Assembly: GCA_002633005.1 (NCBI GenBank)
Contig: NMRA01000075.1
Location: 948,426-1,012,425 of the forward strand
Direction: 5' to 3'
Length of the DNA stretch: 64,000 bases
DNA from: Phoronis australis
Lineage: Eukaryota; Phoronida; Phoronidae
This document shows, piece after piece, positions 12,001 through 24,000 of the stretch. Below the pieces are notes generated by a model, which did not search any database, was not told the DNA's origin, and saw only the letters and a program-made list of their open reading frames with translations. Position 1 is the first letter of the stretch. The number at the start of each line of letters is the position of its first letter. Both the position numbers and the translations under genes were made by a program.

Positions 12001-15000
12001 TATGTTGTTTTCATTCAGGTTAATTCTCAAATCCCTAAATATGAGTTTGTTCCCTGTTCAGAGGCCTGTTCCAAAAAACCAACTTAAAATTGTTTTTTAC
12101 TTAAGTCTGAGATTTGTCTCAACCTCCAAACTTTGAAACTTCCACATCCGGTGAAATTAGATCACATTTAAGACAAAGCTTAAGTTAGAAAATGAAGTCA
12201 AACTTACTAAATATTCTCTTGGAATGGACTTAGACAAACTTAAGTTTAATCTTAAAATTGACTAAAGTTTCAGATATGTCATAGCTAAGTCGGTTTTCTT
12301 GGAGCGGACCCCAGACTTGTATTTTAAACGTTAGCTTTAGCAAATTTATTTGCAGGCTGTTCATAGTCTATGAATAAACGTTTTTCATAAGATAAACTGC
12401 CGAGAAAACATAACATAAAGCTTTGACAACTACTGAACATTAGCAGCTTTGAAAACTTTAAACAAAGCAATGAAAGGTCTTAGATAAATGGCAGTCACCT
12501 GAGTAAAGTTGATTGTACGACATTTTGAGGTATGAACTCAGATTTTTCAGTCATTGAGGATAGAAAAAAGACATACACTTGGGTTAAACATGACCGTTTA
12601 TTTGACAAAACATGAAAGGACTTTGCGAAGGCTGACAATTCCCCTATTTGTGACTATACAAAGCATTCTTGCACAAAACACAAAAAACTGGTGGCTGAGA
12701 ATCTGATGAAGGCAGTGTGGCCTAAGGTCGTGGGTTGGAGTCCCCTTGAGGCACACTGCTAGACCCTTGAGTCAGGTCTCTAGCCCCTCAGCTCAATTTT
12801 AACTATATATCAATAAAGCCTACAATAGTTCCATGTGATCAGTGCAATGGGCCTACATGCGCAGCCTGATACAACGTGTACCAGACTGCCTGCACTTATG
12901 TTGGAGAAAGTGGGTAAAAACTTTACATAAAGTATTGAGTAAAACTTGTTGCTGTGACTGAAAGCGTGACATACAATCAAAACTGGTAGCTGAGTATATA
13001 GCACAGTGACTAACCAATCAAAGCAAAACCACAGCTTTCTTTTAAAATTTAATGCAATCGTAATACCAAAAATTAAATGGTTATTGGTGTTCATTTTTAC
13101 TTCAACCTTGGTAGGACTGGTAGGAGCATTATCACATTTCAGATGTACGAAAAATAACTTGACCCTCCGTGGAAGTCAATAATTGATTGGTGAAAGCATT
13201 ACTGACACCATTCAGCACTTGTCATACATAACAAACCCGTGAAATGCAAAACTTACCATACATAGCGAAACCGTGGAATGGTATGACGCCACTTGGTGGG
13301 TAGGTGACAGCAAACTCATCCACACCCAGCTTGCCTCTGATATAAGACTTGGCAGGACTAGCACTACTGTTCTTGAAGTGTTCTAACACATGTGTGTCAC
13401 GAGAAAATGGTAGCAGCACCTAACCAACAGGTGACAGATCAACGTCAATTAATTAAATGTGAGTTGAATAGCATTTCAAACTAAGATCAAGAAACTTTGT
13501 GACAGTTAAACACACTAAACTATGAACTGCCATGCAGATAATGTGACCGAGTCTTGAAAAAATAGAACTACTTTTTATGAGAGATTGAATTATTCCTTCG
13601 CAAAGATGCAACAACTCATTGAGGAAACAACATGAAAGTGCTCTAGAGACTGACACTTGGCAAAATCAATCGATCAGACAAGAAACGTTGCCTGTAGCAT
13701 GCATACACACAAGCAATAAACTTCAAGATAAAGCAATACACTTGGCGAATTACATTTCACTACATAAAAACTAAAAACATGTATGACAGAGTAACAGACT
13801 TGTCAAAATAATTTTGCCAAGTAACAACAGTTGTCATAGCAACACATACTTGTGTTCGTCACTGGACATTCAACATTGTACACTCAAGTGATACCTGATA
13901 GAGGTAGTCTTCAAACACAAAATACTGGTCATCATTTGTAGCTGTCAGCTTAACATCCTGTAAAACAAGTACAACAAATGAGTGTACCACTGGGATAGAA
14001 TCTCTAAAACGATCAATCGCATGAGACAGGCAAATCACTACAGTCATCACTGCAGAATGCAAAGATTGTAAATTCAAACAGTATATAAACTCATTATGTT
14101 ATGAACAGGTATTGGCTGCTTAATACCTGGTAGTAATTAATGCAATCCCTGGCAACACAGGACTTTTTATAAAGCTAAACAAGTTACTCTAGATCAAATT
14201 ACCCTAGAACAAGACACCCTAGAACAAGACACCCTAGAACAAGTTATCCTCACTTCGATAAAGTGGGGTGTGTTGTCTCATGATAACTCAAAAGACAAGT
14301 GGTCACAGATCAGTGCCCAAACTAAACCCAGGGCCACATAACAAAACTAGTGAAAATGGCAGCCCTACAATATCTAACTGTCAGATCTACCCTAACTCAG
14401 AACTCACTTCTTTTCACATCTGACGTTAGGCAAATATTACGCAAACATGATTTGCACCCACTGAAGTAGACAAAAAAGCATGCAGTCTGTTTACTGCAGA
14501 ATATCCAGCAAATTGCAAGGCACATCAAAGGTTTCATGGCACGGTCACAGATTGAAGTGAGCTAGTCGCTTTTGGCATAGGGTCAGCCGAATTCAAGGAA
14601 AACTTTTCAATTTCAAAAACAGTCTTCCAATTTTTTAAAAACAATGCCTCATGAGAGAAATTAGCAAATAGGTTTTCTTCAGCAGCACGTCTGAGCCACG
14701 CGTGTTAATTTGTGAATCGATTGGGATGGGTTAGTCCAGCACTGTCTGACTTAAGTTTAATTAGGCAATGGGGTACCATACTCCCAAATATTAGTGTAGG
14801 AGATACCTCATGAATAAAAATAATCCAAGGTCAATTTTAAGATTTCACTGCCCTAAAAATATGTCAAGTAAACTACACTGATATTTAACTGCCACTCACA
14901 CAAACTCCTGGCATATCCACCCATCGTCCAAAGACCAAAGACAGAGTAGATCACCAAGAGACATATACATTCATGATACATAACAACAACACCTAAATTT

Positions 15001-18000
15001 CCATAGTGGCCATGTATTCTGGCAGAAATACAATTAGACAGGGCCTTTAACCAGAACAAAAGATTAACAAATATTTTCAATGCAACAGATGTAGCAACTA
15101 CAGTGAATGAATTTGTGCATTAAAGTATCTGGCCAGACCATGTGGTGCCATCTATAGTACTAATAAAAAGTATCATCTACTTGAATGTGGTGTCTGTATG
15201 GTGCCTTAGGCAGCTCTGGTCACTATACGTTTAACTCCGGTCATAGTGACAGAGCAGGGGTGGAGGGCAGGCTGGGGACTTTTAACCCTCGAATTAGCAC
15301 CCCGGCATGGGGAGACAGCACTGACTGCGGAGAGGATATGCATATGCATAGTAGGGTGACTTACCTTGAACACCAGACTATCCACCAAAAGGTCATGAAT
15401 GAGAACATAGTGTTTCAGCTGTTCATAGTACAAGTAATCCTGCAACAATAAATAATCTTTATTATGGAAATTGTCCACAGTAAGTGACCAATTAATATCC
15501 TATCAGTTCTGTTGAAACATGTGGCAAACATGCTGTACTGAGTGGAATCTGAGTAGTGAAATTAGAGTCTGGATCCTGGCTTGACAGATTCATGAAAGTT
15601 TGAGTCTCAATTTTTATTGTTGGCATGATGTCAGCAGCATAAGTTCAGCAAACGTAACATGACATGTGATGGAATGACAACATTGTTATGTCAGTCTAAG
15701 TTAAGACTAAATTAGTTTCATGAAACCAGTCCTGTCTCTGGATAAAATGAAGAGTTAAAAAATCTGATGTCAGTAAAAATAGCCTGCAATAACAATTAAA
15801 TCTGCTCTCAATAAAATGCACGATTTTACAATCAGAACTCAATGAGACACTAGAACATGAGATGCCATGTTAATTCATTTTTGAAGATTTAAACCAATCT
15901 TTAACGTAAAACATAGTCTGACAACTCTTAGGTTAATAATTCATTTAGTTTAAAGAAATGAAAATGTCCAATTCTCCTTCCATGCACGTATTAAATCCAA
16001 CAGCTCCAAGTCAACTGTGCCAACATTTCACAAGACTTTCAATGTGTCTAACCTCAGAGAATGCAGTAGTAATTTCCACTTTATTTAAAGTGGCCATAAA
16101 TCCCCCTTCTGCCAAGAAACTATAGCTTCTAATTTAGACTAAATGCCTCAGTGTGTTCCTTACATTCTCAGAAAAGAGGTCGCTTGTGGGCTTGCACAGA
16201 ACTGACACTTCATTACTGCTTCAGACAAGGACTGACAAGTAAGCTCCTCACTGTGATGCATTATTTGGATCCAAGCATTAACTGACACATCATCCTTTCC
16301 AAAGCTCAAAATGATCAAGGAAAAGTTTGAGAACGAGTTTTATAACGGTAGTAGTCTAAACCAAGTTTCCGTTCTTTAACAGAATGTGGGTTACTAGACA
16401 TTTTGAGGTGAGTGGTGGTAACTACGGTAACCACAGGCGCACTTTATGGATAAGGACAACATTATTGAGTGACTATAAACTTTCACTTATGGGAACACAA
16501 AATAATGTTGCAAAAGTAGCAGAGTCTGGCCATCCAACTAAAGTAAACCAATCAAAACCCATTCTTGGAGACCAAATTTAGCTAAGTATCATGTTAACAT
16601 TTCAAATCCACATGTTTAAACAGTAGGTAAATTGGTGCCTTGAATTGTGTGTGACTCGATCCTGACCATTTCTGAGGTGTCTGCAAGCTGAGGTGGCAAA
16701 AGCAATGCACTGACTGTAACCAGAGCTGTGTTGAGAACAGAAACAGTGAATCCTATCCTATGTATCATCAATTTAATCCCATAATTCAACATTACAACCT
16801 CATCGACCAATCACTTCAGTGGCCGCCATATTGTGAGGTTACATTGGCAAGCTCCTCAGCCATGTATTTCAAAAACCCGAAATTTTGTAAGAATCTTTTT
16901 ACAATTATATTTTCGCTGATACACTGTGTCCTCATGCAATCAAAAAAGTGCCAGCAGGTCATGTCACCCCCTACTGGCAGACAGATGAATTAGAAGACCT
17001 TGTCATTCCAGGACTTTTTGTGAACAGGTAATTGACTGGGCATTGGACTGCATGGTACCAGAATGGTGACAAATAAAGACAAAAGACAAAGCAATACAAC
17101 ACATGCCACAACATCAGCCTGGCCATAAACAGTTTTGAGTAAACAAACCCACAAATTCATGAATAAATTTTCCAGAATCAATTCTTGGCTAAGTTGATGA
17201 TACAGTGCCGGTGACATTTTTCCTAGTAAAAATGTTCAACTAAATATCGGCATGTATACAAGCGTGCTGTTCTAAATCAGTACATTGATATTGTATAAGT
17301 TACAATCATCAGTCTTCTTACATATAATATTTATTTCAGCAATAACTAGGCCTCCAGCCCTTGTTACAATCAAATCATCAAATACATTAAAGGTAAGTCA
17401 CTGTCAAACACTAGAAGTAAACCCAGTTCTTCTTCGCTTGAATGCCAAATGAACAATTGTTGACCATTATCAGATCTTTTTCCTCTATAGTCATGAGTCT
17501 GTTGAATTTTGTAACATTGGAATTGTTGTAGCTCTATGCAGACAAATACTGTTTCCTAAGGTCATCGTGGAATGGACATTCGGTAACAAAATGATATTCT
17601 GACTGGACATGTGTTCTAATACAGAGAGGGCATAACCTTTCTGTTCTGCTAAGTTTCAAGTGTCTACCCTTTTCAATCATTAGTGCATGCGCTGAACATC
17701 TTAATCTTACCATATCAGATCTAACATTTACACTGCCAATTACATCTAAATAATTTTCAAAACAAATATTAACTTAAAAGTTCTGTAAGTTTCCAGCTTA
17801 ATCGAATTGTTTAAATTTCTTGCCATTTTGCTGATCAATATCTTTGCATCTCTGTTAGTAAGAAGTGATAGGAAGCTTGTCTCGGAACCTACACCCTGAT
17901 TGTACCATGCTTCGCCAAAACCAAACCGAAATAGAAATTTCTTAACATCATTAACCCAACACGGTTTCTTAACATTTTCCGTCATATTGTACTGCCATTC

Positions 18001-21000
18001 AATAAGCAATGATATGTAATTTTTGACGCATCGGTTTAACCAATATTTCATAATTCTAGGAAGTCGGTAAGCAATCAAGGAGTAACGACCCATCTCACCT
18101 CTAACAGTCAATGAAATTGCCGTGCTAGGCAAATTTAAAATTTCTTTACAAAATTTTGCGTGGACTATTTCAATACATTTGCAATCACTAAAACCCCAGA
18201 TCTCACAGCCATAATGAAGTATCGGCAGTATTTTACAATCGAATAATTTCAATCTAACTTTAATAGGGAGTGCATTAAAACCATTGACATTTTTCCTCAT
18301 TAAATTCAATGCCTTAGCAGCCTGTAATGATAGAGTTTTTTGTGCGCAAGACCACAAACGTTTTCTCTTTCCGACCATTTTTGAAGTCGCTGGCACAATA
18401 TTTTTTCGAATATTTTGGCTGTGACTTGCATGAGGGAAATTCCTCTGAAATTTTCAGGAATTTTGGCACCGCCCTTAAATATCAGTACTATAATGGATTT
18501 TGTCCATTCTTTTGGAAACACATCATTTTTAAAACAGTAGTTGTATAGATGGAACAGCGAATCTACCAACTTTTTATCAGCAACCTTGAAGATGCTCTGG
18601 CCCAAAGAGCTATCGGGACAACCCAGTCAACTACACACCCAAACTGCATAACATATTGTGTATATGTATATTTAAGTGTGCTGTAAGAAGTCCGTAACAA
18701 CTGGCATAATTTGCACTGAGAATTAATGCAGGATGTATAAGTAAAGTACTGTAATATGTGAACTAGAATGATGTCATGCTTAGTATCATGCCAAGAAAGT
18801 TACAGCGTGTCTTTGAAGAAACAAGAATTCTATATTTGCCAGAATTTTGTAAGTGAAATCAAATCCAGTGCCCGGTAGCATAAATGTTATACACTGCATA
18901 GCAAAAGTTAAATTGCATAGTAATCAGACATCACCTTGATGCAACTGAATAACATTTAGCCTGCAGGTACATTTTTATGTTTTATGCAAGCCATCCACAT
19001 GTAGGGTACCTTTACACATGGCCACAACACAGTAGCAGTGTCTCAGATAATGTGTTTTGTGTTACAGTTTCCCGTTTGATTTCAAGTAGTGATAAGCACC
19101 GAGTGGAGTGTGCCTAAGAGTTCGCTAACTTTAACTTCTGCATTTTTATCATATAATCAACAAACCAGGTACATACAACTTTTAAAAGTGACCTTAACCC
19201 TTGTGAAGTGAGTTCAGTGACTAAGCAAAAAGAAATGCATATATTATCAGGTACATCCCATTTAGAGTAAAAGGCAAAATTGCCTTAAAAGTCTTGTTGT
19301 CATTTATAAATTATACATGCATAAAATACTAAAGGAACAACAGAATAAAGAATGTCAAAATGTACATCCATGTAATTGGCCGTCAAGACAATATCTATAT
19401 TAACCATTATACAAAACGTATAAAACGCCTGCAAATTCATTAAAACTAAGATAACATTTGCATTACTTTACCCACTACATATAATGCTTTTTGGCACTTT
19501 CTAAGCTTAACTGCAGTTATTGTACAGAATACATTTTGTAATAAACATTTTTTTAAAAGTCTTTTTCACCTGTATTCTGAAATGTCTAATAGATGTACTT
19601 GCATGTATGAAGTTTATCACACCACTAATTTGTGTCCAAATGAGCTGGCAATGCATACAATCACCACTTTCAAATTCAGAGTTTTTAGGGTGGCTAACTG
19701 CAACTAAATCTGAGAATTGATATGCTATAATAGCATTATTTGGGAATTTTTTAAAAGCCTGGCATTAAAATTCATATTAACTATGTATCTGTTTTGTGTG
19801 TTATATCCAAAGATTCCTTTTATCTATACCTATTATGCATTTATGTTTGTAAGATCTAAAACTTTGCTAAATGCATAACTCAACAGAAGCAAATTGTCTC
19901 AATATACCGTACTCGCCCGGGTTTCCATCCAGGGTGCTTAAATTTGGGAACTCAAAATTTGAATGGAGGGTGGCTACTAAGCTGCATATGGGTGCCTTAA
20001 AAACAATTTTTTGAGAAGTCAGGGTGGGCACTTAACAGAATACAGTCACATGGCTAAACTCTTCAGTTGGCGAATCTTTAAAATATTAACTTACATCGTA
20101 AATATTTATAAGGCAGGTCAGTCAGCACGCCACCTGTTGGCCACATCACGTGATGTGGCCAACAGGTGGCGTGCTGATCTACATTACTTAATAAGGCCGC
20201 TTTAAGATACATTTTACATTAACTTACATGTAGTATTTTAGCTGGCCAAGTGCAACTCACACAAACTTTTCATTGTTTTTGCACACTGATACAACCAAAT
20301 GAAGCAACTTAATAATATTGAGTACCGCAGTAATTAGAATAGGCAATTAGTTAAAGGAAGCATCCATGTTTCCTTCAATAAAGATCAGGAGAGTACAGAT
20401 ATTTTCTACAGCCCCAACAAGGTAATGCAATGAAACTGACCAATCATAACTCAAAAGTAAAGAGTTGCGTTACTGACTGATTGGGACCTAAAACTTAGAT
20501 GAGACGGTGTACCAGGGGGCACTTCTAAAGATGTATTTGCATACATGCTCCTATGCAAATGTATGCAGTAAAACGGCAATGCTATCTGAACATCTATGCT
20601 AAGAAGTGCAGTTGTATTCACTGACAACTTGTAAATGTGAAAACAAAAAAATATCTGCAAATAAGTGACATTTGGAGTAATGATGTACCTAATGGGGGCT
20701 CACATAGCCTGCATCATGCTGTGTTATTCCCCCACACCATGTCACCATGCTTACTGGATATGGTTGAGGAGTTTACGGCAGATGATTTTCGACAAAAAAC
20801 ATTTGGCAATTTTCAACCTAGTTGATATTTATCCTTGCTATAAGNCCGATTTCTTGAAAGTTCACGTTTAAGCGCCCATGTCTGGTTAACCGCCCACCCC
20901 CGATTTTTTGGGTTCGCCAATTTAACCGCCCAGGACGTTAACCCGAACGATTACGGTAGTATTTTAGCAGGCCAAGTGCACCTCACACAAACTTCATTGC

Positions 21001-24000
21001 TTCTGCACACTCATACAACCGAATGAAGCAACTTAATAATATTGAGTACCGCAGTAATTAGAATGAGCAATTAGTTAAAGGAAGCATCCATGTTTCCTTC
21101 AATAAAGATCAGGAGAGTACAGATATTTTCTACAGCCCCAACAAGGTAATGCATTGAAACTGACCAATCGTAGCTCAAAAGTAAAGAGTTGCGTTACTGA
21201 CTGATTGGGACCTAAAACTTAGATGAGACGGTGTACCAGAGGGGCACTTCTAAAGATGTATTTGCATACATGCTCTTATGCAAATGTATGCAGTAAAACG
21301 GCAATGCTATCTGAACATCTATGCTAAGAAGTGCAGTTGTATTCACGGACAACTTGTAAATGTGAAAACAAAAAAATATCTGCAAATAAGTGACATTTGG
21401 AGTAATGATGTACCTAATGGGGGCTCACATAGCCAGCATCATGCTGTGTTATTCCCCCACACCATGTCACCATGCTTACTGGATATGGTTGAGGAGTTTA
21501 CGGCAGATGATTTTCAACAAAAAACATTTGGCAATTTTCAACCTAGTTGATATTTATGGTTGCTATAAGTTGTGTCTCACAGAGATAAGGAATGTTGTGT
21601 TTCACAGAGATAAGGAAACAGTGTGCAAGTTCCACTTCAAGGAAGTCTTGGTATCAAACAAACAACAGAGAACGGAGATGGGAGATTGAGCAAGTGTTAA
21701 CTTTTGGGGGTGGTGGTGCTAAAGGGAGCCTGGGTGTTAAACAGTAGGAGCATGGTACAGGCATCACTGTTTGAACTATATTTAAATTGCTTTGAATTGT
21801 TGTTATTAGTAATGGGCTCCACTGAGTAATATCTTGTATAACATTTAGAGGTATCCCTTATGTCAGAGCACTTACTACAAAGGATGGTTTTACAAGATCA
21901 CATTTAACTCATAAACATCTGAAATGTTGAGACAGCCATTAGGTTTTAGTTAGTAACAATACACCAGGTTTGCCCATGTGAAACTGGCTATTACATCAGT
22001 CAACTCCCATAGACAGACTATAATATTCACAAACCATGTACAAACACAAGCCTATCCACTTACAACACTCACCACGGCTTTGTCTAACTTAGGTAACTGG
22101 AGCAAAAGAAATTCTGTAACAGTGTAACTGATAATAACATCAGAAATCAACAACCTTCTGCCAGACAAATGACTTAATGACATCAGTGGTTTTCAAAGAA
22201 GAAAATCACATTAAAGTCATCTCGCTCTACAGGGGATGAATTAAAGCGTCAACCATTTGTTGCCCTGAAATTCCATGGATAATTTTTATTTAAAATGGGA
22301 TAGACAAAAATGTGTCAGCATTAGAGCAATTCCTAATGAAACAAATGAAGTGAATATGTGATAGCAGTTTCACTCAGCTAGCTTGTATGAAGAACATACT
22401 ATTAGATAATAACTGTACATGTTTCTGTATCCTCCAAAACGATCCACACAATGAACACCTTCATGATCTGAATGTAGCATAGACTATAAGCAGCTTGAAC
22501 AGACTGCTGGGTTTGCAGTTGGAAAATATTTTGGGACTGCATAATTAATCCACAGGACAGTATAAATTGCTGCCTTTCCCACTAAGACCAGACTAAAAAA
22601 CACAAGAATTAAGCTGCGCCCCAAAAGTGTTTTCTGGTCAGAGCGACTTAAACGTGAGTTCATTACCGCGGTAATGTATCAATAATCAATTCTTTTTTCT
22701 ATCCCTTAGAAACTTGCCCCGTCTCACAGGACCTTGTACTTGGTCAACAGATTTGTACAAATCCTGCTGTAATCAAAAGGACTGCAAATTACCAGAGAAT
22801 CTGATCTAAAGTCAATTACTAAATGGTGTTCCCATGTCTTATTAAGAAACCCCTGAAAATAATACACAGGAGTTATTCCGCAAAAGGTCGTGTCTCCAAA
22901 AGATTCATGAATACCAGAAAGCTACTTGCAATCTCATCGTTTCTATCTGTTCTAACGAACCACCTCTACGTACATAACTGAACCACATTTCTCCACATGC
23001 TACAGCAATGTTGCCCCTATTGGCAGACACTAACACTACAGAGACAGCAAAGTATAACACCAGCAGCAGCACTAGTGGTTTCATGATGCAAATAAGACTG
23101 GAATTTTAATTGAATCAACAAACCACATAGGTCATGAATTATTTTTCTCACTATTTATCCACTGAATTTAGCTGGAACATATAATCTGGGCAAATTAGTG
23201 TCACAACGAAAGAAAAGACTGAAAATTTACGTGAAAAATAATGTGGATTATATCCATCAATTTTCATGAGTATAGCACCATAATCATCTGGATTAGACCA
23301 ATTACTATGTAATAGGGAAAGCTTCATGGCAATAAAATACATGGTAAAGTAAATTATATCATAAACTAAAACTAGTGATTTTTGAACACATGTTGTGAAC
23401 ATACCCTTAAAGCAAGATTCCTTATCACTACTGTCTGCATCAAAGTAATCACAAGGTAGCACTGATACATAAGGTGATGATTGAGGAGCCTTAAGAGAAA
23501 TGGCTGTTTTTCACCTGTACACGTTAAGATTTTTTAGTGGGACACATTGAGAGCATTGGTATCAAATTTAAAATTCTTTAAGTCAGTAAATAAGGACGTT
23601 TAAATCCAGGTACTAACCCTTTAGAGCAAAAGACCTTGAAGGTGTCTAACTCAAATGGTTCCATTTCAACTATGAGCATGGTAATCATTTTATAAATGTT
23701 ACAGTTGTGACCAAATAAATTGTAGAACACACAGGCTATTTAGTTGAAGACAGCCACCATTAAGGAATGTATAGGGAGCAGAGGAAGTCAATTGATAATT
23801 AAAATGACAAAGTGTAACAACTGTTTTTAATGAGCAACCATCCTATAGGCTTCATTAACACACCTTCACCCAGCTATAAATATACAGATACCTAGGGTTT
23901 AGCAATAGTAAGCTGCACCAACCTAATATATCTGCCATGTTGATTACCATTGTTATGAATGTGTTCACCAGAATGAACATGAACTGACCAACATCAAGAT

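Noticed and set aside
15185-15451. Plus-strand 88-codon frame overlapping exon 9
   Set aside because: It is antisense to a well-supported TBC1D19 exon.
18327-18548. Plus-strand 73-codon frame
   Set aside because: Antisense shadow of the LINE reverse transcriptase.
20637-21689. Repeated plus-strand frames of 60-100 codons in the duplicated block
   Set aside because: They lie in a dispersed repeat, two frames overlap, and the diverged copy at 60235-60600 shows no clear conservation of one frame.
22661-22676. 16-bp perfect palindrome 'cattaccgcggtaatg' as a regulatory site
   Set aside because: Short palindromes occur by chance in 64 kb and there is no gene start nearby.
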